DNA from: Planctomycetota bacterium
Lineage (GTDB): Bacteria; Planctomycetota; SZUA-567; H5-PLA8
Assembly: GCA_026184295.1 (NCBI GenBank)
Contig: JAHCJK010000002.1
Coordinates: forward strand, 74,946-110,229
Direction: 5' to 3'
Length of the DNA stretch: 35,284 nucleotides
Shown here: piece by piece, positions 1 through 6,536 of the stretch
Numbering within the stretch: the stretch's first letter is position 1
How the letters are laid out: each line of letters begins with the position of its first letter
Notes under the pieces: model-generated
Told to the model about the DNA's origin: nothing
Databases searched by the model: none
Seen by the model: only the letters and a program-made list of their open reading frames with translations
Translations under genes and position numbers: made by a program

Positions 1-28
1 ACCGATCGTTCTCGACGTTCCGTTCCAT
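1..28 (-). CDS. Start of the gene downstream of the transposase (partial, 9 codons)
   Basis: An ATG lies 4 nt after the transposase stop codon on the same strand, with AGGAG about 11 nt upstream inside the transposase tail. Only the N-terminal MERNVENDR is visible before the window edge. In Mu and in Tn7/Tn5053-type elements this slot holds the AAA+ target-selection ATPase (MuB, TnsC or TniB), so that is the expected product. This rests on gene order alone, because nothing in nine residues identifies it. Confidence 0.5.
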
Positions 29-32
29 GTGC

Positions 33-1736
33 TTACTCGCTCCTAAGGACCGAATCTTCCTCGGCGGGCGCGACGGGTCCGCCCGTCGTGCCTTCGCGCA
101 TGGCGGCGGCTTCGCTCCAGGCGCGGCGCTTGCGCTGATGTTCGAGTTCGGGGATCGCGACGGGGTGTTCGTTGATCGTCGGGCGGTTGAGGTCGAAGCC
201 GAGCCAGCTTTGCTTGGGGCAAAGGGCTTCAACCGGGAAGTATTCCGGCTGGCCCTTGCGGTCCTGCACGACCACGCCGCGCCAGAGATCGCCGCCGAAC
301 GCGTCGTCGCCGGCGCGCAGCCCGGCCGGAAACATGACGGCCAGACGGTCGTGCGAGCACGCGGGGAGCGGATCGCGGAGATCGGCGAAGGCGCGGCGCC
401 CGTCCTTTCGCGCGATGAGCTTCGTGTTGCCCGCGACCTTCCAGACGCGCACGCGGCTGCAGATGTCGCGGTAGGTCTCCCGCGCGTCCGCGGCGAGGGC
501 GCGCTCCGCCCGCTTTTCCACGCCGAGAGGATCGGCGTCCCAGGCTTCCTGGCGCGACAATCCCTTGCGCTGGAGCATGCGGGCGTTGAGCGCGTCTTCG
601 CACTGCGAGAGCAACGCGCACCATTCCGACTCGGATTCGACGGCGCGATAGTCGGCCGCGCCGTCGCTGTACGGAGCCGTGCCGGCGAGTTCCTTCGCGA
701 TCCAGCGCGCGGCGAGGAAGCGTTTAACCGTGGACTTCATGGCCTTAATGCCGCCCGATTCGACCGCCCCCTTGCCGCGCGCGTTGCCGGGCAGATGGCA
801 GTAGGGCTTGACGCCGGCGGCGAGCCAAAGGCGAACGCCAAGGGTGAGGTTCGGGGTCTTGCCTTCGTCGAGGAAACGCAGTGCGTTGAACGAACGGCCG
901 ACCTCGTCGCCGATCACCATTTCGGGCGCGAAGCCCAGGCGGAAGAGCCATTCCTGCAGGGCCGGGTCCCACATGTGGATTTCGTGCGTGTTGGCTTCGC
1001 GGTAAATGAAGGTCCGCAACGAACCCATGTCCGTGCAGGCGAGGAAGATTTGCTGGAGTTCGCCGTCGCGGCGCGCGCGGCCCCAACCGTTGGCAACCTC
1101 GACGGGCAGGCCGGAGCCGTCGATCTGCACGACCTGGCCGGAGTACTCGGGATTGCAGCCCATCGTTTCCTGCAGGTACTTCTCCGCGGCGCGTTCCATC
1201 GGGGAGAGACCTCCAAAGCGCGGGCGGAAGATGCGTTCGAGGAGCGAGAGGTTGACCGCGCGGCCCAGGATCGTTTCGGCCCGTTCGCGCCATTCGTCCA
1301 CGTCGAGGCAGGCGAGGAGCGTCGCGCGGAAATCCATCCAGGAACGGCGCTGGTACGCGCCTTTCGAATGGCCCTGCTTTTCGATCTTCGACGCGTACCC
1401 GAGCGTGAAGCCGGCCAGGGCTTCCTGGCGCGCGGCGAGGCCTTCGTCGGCGCCGCGGTTGCGCAGCCGCGCGCCGGACGCCCGCCGAAGCTTGGCGGCG
1501 ATGGCGCCCCGCGTCGGCTTCTTCAACCACGCCGGGTGCTGATCGAGGATGGCTTCGACGAAGCGATTCATGAGCGCGCGGGGGAGGGGCGACATGGCCG
1601 AGAAGTCGCGCCAGATTTTTACGGCGCGGTCCAGATCGGCGAGGTCTTCCGCGCGCCACAGGAACGGCGCGGAAACCGAACCCGGCGCGCAATGGATGAG
1701 CCCTCCAGCGCCCCCACGGAGGCTGGAGGGTTCCAA
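33..1736 (-). CDS. Mu/TnsB-type DDE transposase (integrase-core)
   Basis: Probable transposase subunit that cuts and joins the element ends. The retroviral-integrase-like core shows a DDE set: D in QIDGS (codon 1119-1121), D in IGDEVG (906-908) and E in GAVESGG (759-761), giving about 71 and 49 residue spacing, compatible with MuA-like enzymes. Behind the core, RVRVWKVAGN to GRRAFADL and a beta-rich segment to FPVEALC resemble the Mu C-terminal barrel. The start is uncertain. The frame stays open upstream to 2402, but from about 2014 to 1740 it reads like a shadow of another gene. There is no ATG with a Shine-Dalgarno; TTG at 1736 is the first reasonable in-frame start, and ATG near 1596 is the first methionine. 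It lies last before the gene at 28, in a leftward early operon facing away from the repressor. Confidence 0.8.
   Translation of the reverse strand: MEPSSLRGGAGGLIHCAPGSVSAPFLWRAEDLADLDRAVKIWRDFSAMSPLPRALMNRFVEAILDQHPAWLKKPTRGAIAAKLRRASGARLRNRGADEGLAARQEALAGFTLGYASKIEKQGHSKGAYQRRSWMDFRATLLACLDVDEWRERAETILGRAVNLSLLERIFRPRFGGLSPMERAAEKYLQETMGCNPEYSGQVVQIDGSGLPVEVANGWGRARRDGELQQIFLACTDMGSLRTFIYREANTHEIHMWDPALQEWLFRLGFAPEMVIGDEVGRSFNALRFLDEGKTPNLTLGVRLWLAAGVKPYCHLPGNARGKGAVESGGIKAMKSTVKRFLAARWIAKELAGTAPYSDGAADYRAVESESEWCALLSQCEDALNARMLQRKGLSRQEAWDADPLGVEKRAERALAADARETYRDICSRVRVWKVAGNTKLIARKDGRRAFADLRDPLPACSHDRLAVMFPAGLRAGDDAFGGDLWRGVVVQDRKGQPEYFPVEALCPKQSWLGFDLNRPTINEHPVAIPELEHQRKRRAWSEAAAMREGTTGGPVAPAEEDSVLRSE
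1701..1730. repeat. 9-bp perfect inverted repeat at the 5' end of the transposase gene
   Basis: CCCTCCAGC (1701-1709) is the exact complement of GCTGGAGGG (1722-1730), with a 12-nt loop. No U-tract follows on either strand, so it is not a standard terminator. It sits at the likely translation start of the transposase, just after a run of eight C residues on the coding strand. It could restrict initiation, but that is inference. Confidence 0.55.
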
Positions 1737-1774
1737 GGAGAACGCAGACGGGGGGGGTGTCCGCGTTCCTTGAA

Positions 1775-2014
1775 TCAGCGTTTCGGGCGCGCGCGCTCTC
1801 TCTCCAAGCGCAGCGCCAGAAAGATCAGGTCCGCGAGTTCCTGCGGAACTTCGTCCATCGGATGATCGACGATCCATTGCAACCGCGTGCACGGAACGCG
1901 CGTGGCCGCTGCGAGGCGCGGGATCGTCATGCCGACCTTGTCCAGGTCCCGCCTCAAACGAGGCAGGCGCGTCACCCGCGGGAAGAGCGTTTCCGTCACA
2001 GTCGCCGTGTGCAT
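1775..2014 (-). CDS. Small HTH-like DNA-binding protein of the element (79 aa)
   Basis: Seventy-nine residues with a good Shine-Dalgarno: GGAGG at 2019-2023, four nt before the ATG. The stretch VGMTIPRLAAATRVPCTRL has the alternating pattern of an XRE-like helix-turn-helix, followed by an acidic segment and a basic tail (LRLERERARPKR). The codon pattern here looks real, whereas the frame that links the upstream HTH gene to the transposase reads as low-complexity shadow across the same bases. Size and position, between the first early gene and the transposase, match a Ner-like or transposition regulator in Mu-like phages. Family assignment is tentative. Confidence 0.6.
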   Translation of the reverse strand: MHTATVTETLFPRVTRLPRLRRDLDKVGMTIPRLAAATRVPCTRLQWIVDHPMDEVPQELADLIFLALRLERERARPKR

Positions 2015-2029
2015 GCTGCCTCCGGTTGG

Positions 2030-2402
2030 GATCGAAACCGATGCGGGCCTCGGCGCGTTCCATGCGCTGGGCCACCTCGCGGGCGGGGGTTTTCTTCACG
2101 GTTGAAGAAAACCCCTCCCCGCTGGTCTTGGGCTGCTTCTTCTTGCCGCGGTTGCTGCCCGGATCGACGGGCGACTTGGGCCAGAGATCGTGGAGAGCGG
2201 TTCGGACGGTTACGTCGATGTATTCGGGCTTAAGGGGCTTGTGGTCTTCGTACCACTTACCTACAGCTTCGAGAATCCAGAGCGGTGGCGGCGACTTCTT
2301 TAAGTTGCGGTAGATGGTGGCGCGATCCCGGCCGGAATATGACTCCAGGTCATACGGCTGGATGCCCGCGATCTTAAGGAGGCGTTCGACGCCAATCGGC
2401 AT
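2030..2402 (-). CDS. First early gene of the element: HTH regulator, 3' end unresolved
   Basis: Begins at ATG 2402 with GGAGAA about ten nt upstream. The first 70 residues are convincing coding sequence: IGVERLLKIAGIQPYDL then SGRDRATIYRNLKKSPP resembles a helix-turn-helix, and a conserved-looking segment KPEYIDVTVRTALHDLW follows. A basic linker GKKKQPK comes next. No in-frame stop exists before 33, so either the protein is fused to the transposase or a frameshift ends it. In another frame stops occur at about 2100 and at 1996-1998. The end given is only where the sequence stops looking like protein. It faces the repressor across an operator region, which fits a Ner-type or early regulator. 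Confidence 0.55.
2086..2115. repeat. 12-bp perfect inverted repeat inside the early operon
   Basis: GGGGTTTTCTTC (2086-2097) pairs perfectly with GAAGAAAACCCC (2104-2115) around a 6-nt loop. It lies where the first early gene loses clear coding character and before the small HTH gene. There is no downstream U-run, so an attenuator, processing site or protein site is more likely than a classical terminator. Confidence 0.6.
2337..2355. promoter_or_regulatory. Operator-like palindrome O3 inside the first early gene
   Basis: The 19-bp site ATATGACTCCAGGTCATAC has the same length and half-sites (TATGAC/GTCATA) as the perfect palindrome at 2435-2453. It lies about 98 bp from it, inside the 5' end of the leftward gene. 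It is a probable binding site for the S24 repressor or for the early HTH protein. Confidence 0.6.
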
Positions 2403-2416
2403 TCGTGTTTTCTCCG

Positions 2417-2435
2417 GTATGACCTGTGCTCATAA
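2417..2435. promoter_or_regulatory. Operator-like palindrome O2
   Basis: GTATGACCTGTGCTCATAA is an imperfect copy of the neighbouring 19-bp palindrome: the left half TATGACCTG is identical and the right half is degenerate. Its centre is 18 bp from that of O1, so two dimers would sit on nearly the same DNA face. Confidence 0.6.
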
Positions 2436-2462
2436 TATGACCTGAGGTCATATAGCTTTCAA
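2434..2462 (-). promoter_or_regulatory. Leftward early promoter
   Basis: On the minus strand TTGAAA (2457-2462) and CATATT (2434-2439) are separated by 17 bp, with five of six and four of six matches to the sigma-70 consensus. The perfect operator lies between and over these boxes. Transcription would start near 2427, about 25 nt before the first early ATG. Confidence 0.5.
2435..2453. promoter_or_regulatory. Operator-like palindrome O1 (perfect)
   Basis: ATATGACCTGAGGTCATAT is a perfect 9+1+9 palindrome in the divergent region between the leftward early operon and the repressor gene. It fills the spacer and reaches into the -10 element of the leftward promoter at 2434-2462, the expected place for repression of early genes by a CI-like protein. 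Confidence 0.75.
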
Positions 2463-2544
2463 GAATAAAATCGCAAAAACGCGACTTTTTTCGTACGCCT
2501 GAAACGGGTATGGCATTTCCCTGAACCAGACGCCGGGGAATTCC

Positions 2545-3294
2545 ATGACCATCGGTGATCGCATAAAGGTGGCCCGCGAGAAGGCGGGTCTCAACCAGAC
2601 CCAGCTGGCGGAGCAGCTTGGGGTCATGCAATCCGCGTTGTCGCATTGGGAACGAAACGTCAAGAAGCCCAGCCGAGAGCATGTTGAGAAGCTCTGCGCG
2701 ATTCTAAACCTAACCGCAGACTGGTTTTTAACTGGACCTGAAAAGCCGGGCATGAAGATTCGCCCGATGGAGAAAACGTTCGCGCCCGTTGACCGGCGCA
2801 CGGATCTGAACGTCTACAATCGCGAACGCGCTTCGGCACGAATCGCGATCCCGACCTGGTTGAACGCCGCCGCCGGCCCCGGCATGTTCCTCGAACTGTC
2901 TGACGACTACTGGTACATCCCGAAACTTAGCAGGGGACGCGGGATACACCTTGCCGTGATCCGCGGCGAGAGCATGAAGGAAACCCTCCGGCCGGGGGAC
3001 ATGATCGTCATGCAGAGCTTCGCGGATCGCGGCCTGGTCATGCCTCCGCTGCGCTACGGCGCCCCGAAGAGTTCCATGCGGGAATGGCGGTCGAAGATCG
3101 AAGACGGAGCAATCTACGCGCTGAGTATAAATAACGAAGGGGTCACGGTTAAGCGTGTGCTATTCCAAGGGCAGGAACCCGATTGGTACGTGATGATCGA
3201 AGCAGACAACCGCAACGAATGGGAACCCCGCACAATCCGCCTCGGCGATGAAGTTACGTTCTTCGCGAAGGTCCTCGGCCTGGCCGAAGACTAA
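2545..3294 (+). CDS. LexA/CI-type repressor: XRE HTH plus S24 peptidase
   Basis: A 249-residue phage-type repressor. Residues 4-60 form an XRE helix-turn-helix (GLNQTQLAEQLGVMQSALSHWE). The C-terminal half is a peptidase S24 domain with nucleophile Ser143 in RGESMKETLRPGD and general base Lys203 in VTVKRVLF. An Ala110-Gly111 bond in NAAAGPG matches the LexA/CI self-cleavage site. The protein should therefore bind operators as a dimer and be inactivated by RecA-stimulated autocleavage on DNA damage. It diverges from the transposase operon across three palindromes, as repressor c does in Mu-like phages. The start ATG at 2545 has a weak GGGGA upstream. Confidence 0.9.
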   Translation: MTIGDRIKVAREKAGLNQTQLAEQLGVMQSALSHWERNVKKPSREHVEKLCAILNLTADWFLTGPEKPGMKIRPMEKTFAPVDRRTDLNVYNRERASARIAIPTWLNAAAGPGMFLELSDDYWYIPKLSRGRGIHLAVIRGESMKETLRPGDMIVMQSFADRGLVMPPLRYGAPKSSMREWRSKIEDGAIYALSINNEGVTVKRVLFQGQEPDWYVMIEADNRNEWEPRTIRLGDEVTFFAKVLGLAED

Positions 3295-3321
3295 CCGCGC
3301 CGTTGTCCTATCAATCTCCGC

Positions 3322-3363
3322 CGTTCCCGCTCAAATACGACACATGCGCCCGACTTAACGACA
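3322..3363 (-). other. Candidate terminus of the Mu-like element with two transposase-box-like repeats
   Basis: Read on the minus strand, two sites starting TGTCGT begin at 3363 and 3342, exactly 21 bp apart, in the gap between the repressor gene and the DUF559 gene. Mu and Tn7-type elements end in 5'-TGT and carry repeated transposase sites of about this spacing. Beyond TGTCGT the two copies agree only weakly. The exact end and any 5-bp target duplication cannot be settled without the other end. Confidence 0.35.
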
Positions 3364-3427
3364 TTCTTTTGCAGGGGGTGAGGGTGCAGCGGACTAGGGG
3401 TAGGCGGTCACGAGCAAAACGGCGAGG

Positions 3428-3829
3428 CTACTTCTTCCCCCAATAACGCTTCTTTCCACCTTTCGCTTCCTGCGTGCCGTTCGTCGCCCTACGCGCTTCG
3501 CAGGCTTTCTGGACATCATCCAGGATTTTGCTCAGCCGGTTGAACGCAAGATCGTTCGGCACGCGCACGACCAGGTAGCCTTTCCGGCGCAGCCAATCCG
3601 CGCGCGCCTCGTCCGCCGCTTCCTTGCCCCGGTGGACTTCGCCTTCGAGTTCCGGCACGACTTTGGCTTCGGCGCAAAAGAAGTCCGCTACAAAGGGGCC
3701 CAGCGGCTGCTGGCGGCGGAACTTGAAGCCGCCGAGTTGCCGGTTGCGAACGTACTTCCACACCACCGCTTCCATGTGAGGCATGGATTGCCGGAGTTTT
3801 CGGGCGAAGGGCGTGAGTTCGGTGCGCAT
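3428..3829 (-). CDS. DUF559 (Vsr-like endonuclease fold) protein
   Basis: A 133-residue protein with the DUF559 pattern in order: LTPFARKLRQSMPHMEAVVW, NRQLGGFKFRRQQPLGPFVADFFC, then AKVVPELEG, and RRKGYLVVRVPND near the end. Members share the very-short-patch-repair endonuclease fold; their biological role is mostly unknown. The usual acidic ELDG-like core motif reads ELEG here, and the following GxH is replaced by GEVH, so catalytic competence is uncertain. The tail after residue 105 (KACEARRATNGTQE, then GKKRYWGKK) is basic and probably disordered. ATG 3829 has no strong Shine-Dalgarno. It lies next to tandem repeats and a REP-like palindrome on its 5' side and to the phage terminus on its 3' side. 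Confidence 0.8.
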   Translation of the reverse strand: MRTELTPFARKLRQSMPHMEAVVWKYVRNRQLGGFKFRRQQPLGPFVADFFCAEAKVVPELEGEVHRGKEAADEARADWLRRKGYLVVRVPNDLAFNRLSKILDDVQKACEARRATNGTQEAKGGKKRYWGKK

Positions 3830-3891
3830 GCCCAGAGCCTAGCGGCAAGGATGCGTGTGGGCGAGGCGTGGGCGGCGACGTTGTTTCAGGC

Positions 3892-4018
3892 GCTCGTGGC
3901 CGCGCAGGGCAGGTACGCTACACCCTCTACTTCTTGGCTCGTGGCCGCGCAGGCCAAGTACGCTGCACCCTCTACTTTTGGCTCGTGGCCGCGCCATCCA
4001 AGTACGCTGCACCCTCAC
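3892..4018. repeat. Three tandem repeats of about 45 bp
   Basis: Units start at 3892, 3937 and 3981 with GCTCGTGGCCGCGC and each contains GTACGCT(A/G)CACCCTC. Units 1 and 2 are nearly identical; unit 3 diverges in the middle and runs into the REP-like element. The array lies between the divergent DUF559 and SPFH genes. There are no spacers, so it is not a CRISPR array. Confidence 0.85.
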
Positions 4019-4024
4019 CCCCGA

Positions 4025-4049
4025 CCCCTCTCCCTTCGAGGGAGAGGGG
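4025..4049. repeat. REP-like palindrome
   Basis: CCCCTCTCCCT (4025-4035) and AGGGAGAGGGG (4039-4049) form a perfect 11-bp stem with a TCG loop, preceded by CCCTCACCCCCGA. This resembles the CCCTCACCCC...CTCTCCC type of repetitive extragenic palindrome common in many bacterial genomes. Together with the tandem repeats it accounts for most of the 340-bp gap 3830-4169. The rest of that gap (4075-4169) is AT-richer leader of the SPFH gene. Confidence 0.75.
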
Positions 4050-4169
4050 GGAACGGCGGGGCGGGCAATTTTTTTCACATTTGCCTAAAACTCGGATAGG
4101 GTTTTGCGTATACATAGGCCGGAACGCGCCCGAGGCGCATTCACTACGCTCCGTGGGGAGGATTCCGTC

Positions 4170-5270
4170 ATGGGACTGTGGGACAGCATCAAGCATCAGT
4201 TGATCGATATCATCCAGTGGCTGGATGAATCGAACGACACGATGGTTTACCGGTTCGAACGCTACGCCAACGAAATCAAGTACGGCGCCAAACTGGTGGT
4301 CCGCGAATCCCAGTCGGCGGTCTTCGTCAACGAAGGCAAAATCGCCGACGTCTTCCGCCCCGGCACCTACACGCTGACGACGCAGAACCTGCCCATCCTT
4401 TCCACGCTGCTGGGCTGGAAGTACGGCTTCGAGAGCCCGTTCAAAGCCGAGGTCTACTTCGTCAACACCAAGCGCTTTACCGACAACAAGTGGGGCACGA
4501 AGAACCCCATCATGCTGCGGGACGCCGAATTCGGGCCGCTGCGCCTGCGCGCTTTCGGCACCTACGCGCTGCGGGTCAAGGACCCCGCGCAGCTCATCCG
4601 CGAGATCGCCGGGACCAACGGGCGCTTCACGGTCGAAGAGATCACCGAGCAGTTGCGCAACATGATCGTCTCGCGCTTCGCCGACATCCTGGGCGAAAGC
4701 AAGATTCCGGCGCTGGACCTGGCCGCGAACTACAACGAACTGGGCGACTTCATCGCCAAGAAGATTCAGCCGGAGTTCGAGCCCTACGGCCTCGAAGTCC
4801 TGAACATGCTCGTCGAGAACATCTCGCTGCCGCCCGAGGTCGAGAAGGTGCTCGACCAGCGCACCAGCATGGGCGTGATCGGGAACCTGCAGGCGTACAC
4901 GCAGTTCCAGGCGGCCAACGCGATCCCCGACGCGGCCAAGAACCCCGGCGGCCTGGCGGCCGCGGGCGTGGGCCTGGGCATGGGCGTCGCGATGGCGGGC
5001 CAGATGGCTCCGGCGATGGCCCCCGCGCCGGGCGCGGGACCGGGCATGCCCCCGCCGCTGCCGCAGGCCGTGGCCTTCTTCGTCGGCGTCGGCGGGCAGC
5101 AGCAGGGCCCGTACGACATGCAGACGCTCCAGCAACAGGTGCTGGCCGGACGCGTCAACCGCGAGACCCTGGTCTGGAAGAACGGCATGGCGCAGTGGAC
5201 AGCCGCCGGCCAGGTGCCGGAACTCGCCGGCCTCTTCGCGAACACGCCGCCGCCCCTGCCGCCGGCGTAA
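4170..5270 (+). CDS. SPFH-domain protein with C-terminal GYF_2 domain (YdjI-like)
   Basis: A 366-residue protein. Residues 1-55 (MGLWDSIKHQLIDIIQW and on) and the SPFH segment to about residue 250 match the YdjI or virion-core-like SPFH family, with AVFVNEGKIADVFRPGTYTL and LGWKYGFESPFKAEVYFVN as typical signatures. A Gly/Ala/Pro-rich linker follows, then a GYF_2-like domain (FFVGVGGQQQGPYDMQTLQQQV to WKNGMAQW) and a PPPLPP tail. The start ATG 4170 has GGGGAGGA at 4156-4163. In Bacillus the homologous SPFH protein is encoded with PspA and a zinc-ribbon protein in a membrane-stress operon; here the zinc-ribbon gene follows 111 bp downstream. The probable role is membrane-stress scaffolding at the inner membrane (family inference). 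Confidence 0.85.
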   Translation: MGLWDSIKHQLIDIIQWLDESNDTMVYRFERYANEIKYGAKLVVRESQSAVFVNEGKIADVFRPGTYTLTTQNLPILSTLLGWKYGFESPFKAEVYFVNTKRFTDNKWGTKNPIMLRDAEFGPLRLRAFGTYALRVKDPAQLIREIAGTNGRFTVEEITEQLRNMIVSRFADILGESKIPALDLAANYNELGDFIAKKIQPEFEPYGLEVLNMLVENISLPPEVEKVLDQRTSMGVIGNLQAYTQFQAANAIPDAAKNPGGLAAAGVGLGMGVAMAGQMAPAMAPAPGAGPGMPPPLPQAVAFFVGVGGQQQGPYDMQTLQQQVLAGRVNRETLVWKNGMAQWTAAGQVPELAGLFANTPPPLPPA

Positions 5271-5299
5271 GCGCGGGCGCGCCTCACGCAACCCGCGAG

Positions 5300-5335
5300 G
5301 AACCGCCGGACCCAGGGTTGACAGTCCGGCGGTTC
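5300..5335. repeat. 12-bp perfect inverted repeat between the SPFH and zinc-ribbon genes
   Basis: GAACCGCCGGAC (5300-5311) and GTCCGGCGGTTC (5324-5335) form a perfect 12-bp stem with a 12-nt loop containing TTGACA. It has no U-tract, so it may be an mRNA processing or stability element or an attenuator that sets the ratio of the two products. It could also be a protein-binding palindrome. Confidence 0.65.
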
Positions 5336-5381
5336 TGCGCGAAAAGATTCCGCACATCCAGGGAACTCGTACACGCACGAC

Positions 5382-6500
5382 ATGAGCGAAGAGCAAACCG
5401 ACAGCGACGGCAACGCATCCACGCCGGAGGCGGACACCGCCATCCGCCAGTTCCCCTGTGCCTCGTGCGGCGCCAAGGTCGATTTCACGCCCGGCACCGA
5501 GTCGCTCACCTGCCCCTACTGCGGCGCGGCGAACCAGATTCCCAAATCCGAAGCCGACATCCACGAACTCGATTTCGACGCGGTGCTTTCCGAGGCCGAA
5601 GGCCAGGAAGAGCGCCAGGAGATCCTGACGGTCAAGTGCGGCGCGTGCGCGGCGGAGACGACGCTGCCGCCCAACGTGACCTCGGCCACCTGCCCCTACT
5701 GCAGCGCCAACATCGTCGCGGACTCGGTGAGCCGCCGCGCGATCAAGCCGAAGTCGCTCCTGCCGTTCAAGATCGCGCAGAAGCCGGCCTTCGAATGCTT
5801 CCGCAAATGGATCGGCGGGCTCTGGTTCGCGCCCAACGACCTGAAGCGCTACGCGCGCACGGAACAGAAGCTGACCGGGCTGTACGTGCCCTTCTGGACC
5901 TACGACAGCCGCACGATCAGCTTCTACCGCGGCGAACGTGGCGACGACTACTACGTGACGGTGGGCTCGGGGAAGAACCAGCGCCGCGAGCGCCGCACGC
6001 GCTGGCGTTCCGTCAGCGGCACGGTCTGGAAGAATTTCGACGACATCCTGGTGCTGGCCAGCCGCAGCCTGCCGCGCGACTACGCCGAAAAACTGGAACC
6101 CTGGGACCTGAACAACCTCGTGCCGTACCAGGACGAATTCCTGAGCGGCTTCCGCACCGAGAACTATTCCATCGACCTGAAGGGCGGGTTCGCGCGGGCG
6201 AAGGAGATCATGTACGAGGCGATCTGCGAGGCGATCCGGCGCGACATCGGCGGCGACCGCCAGCGCATCCATTCGGTCAAGACCAGCCACAACAACGTCA
6301 CCTTCAAGCACGTGCTGCTGCCGGTCTGGATGAGCGCGTACCGCTACCGCGAGAAGATCTACCGCATCCTGATCAACGCGCGCACGGGCGAAGTGCAGGG
6401 CGAACGGCCGTGGAGCTGGATCAAGATCGCGCTGGCGGTGCTGGCGGGATTGGCCGTCGTCGGCGGCATCATTGCGCTGGTCGCCGCGAACAAGCACTGA
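5382..6500 (+). CDS. Zinc-ribbon membrane protein (YdjG-like, partner of the SPFH protein)
   Basis: A 372-residue protein with two N-terminal zinc ribbons: CASC...CPYC (about residues 26-49) and CGAC...CPYC (about 86-109), each with paired CxxC knuckles. The middle (PFKIAQKPAFECF, YVPFWTYDS, then YRYREKIYRILINARTGEV) is the long conserved region of TFIIB-type zinc-ribbon proteins such as B. subtilis YdjG. One C-terminal transmembrane helix (WIKIALAVLAGLAVVGGIIALV) is followed by a short AANKH tail, so the ribbons and core should face the cytoplasm. Its pairing with the SPFH gene upstream supports a joint membrane-stress function. It ends 36 bp from the convergent ubiE-like gene. Confidence 0.82.
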   Translation: MSEEQTDSDGNASTPEADTAIRQFPCASCGAKVDFTPGTESLTCPYCGAANQIPKSEADIHELDFDAVLSEAEGQEERQEILTVKCGACAAETTLPPNVTSATCPYCSANIVADSVSRRAIKPKSLLPFKIAQKPAFECFRKWIGGLWFAPNDLKRYARTEQKLTGLYVPFWTYDSRTISFYRGERGDDYYVTVGSGKNQRRERRTRWRSVSGTVWKNFDDILVLASRSLPRDYAEKLEPWDLNNLVPYQDEFLSGFRTENYSIDLKGGFARAKEIMYEAICEAIRRDIGGDRQRIHSVKTSHNNVTFKHVLLPVWMSAYRYREKIYRILINARTGEVQGERPWSWIKIALAVLAGLAVVGGIIALVAANKH

Positions 6501-6536
6501 GCCTGCGGCGGCGCGCGGCGGCCTGCGGCGGCGCGC
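6501..6536. repeat. Tandem 20-bp repeat in the convergent gene junction
   Basis: GCCTGCGGCGGCGCGC occurs at 6501-6516 and again at 6521-6536, a period of 20 bp. It fills the whole gap between two convergent stop codons. It is probably a replication-slippage duplication; no terminator with a T-tract is visible. Confidence 0.8.

Noticed and set aside
3892..4018. CRISPR-like array
   Set aside because: Repeats are contiguous without unique spacers, only three units are present, and no cas genes are nearby.
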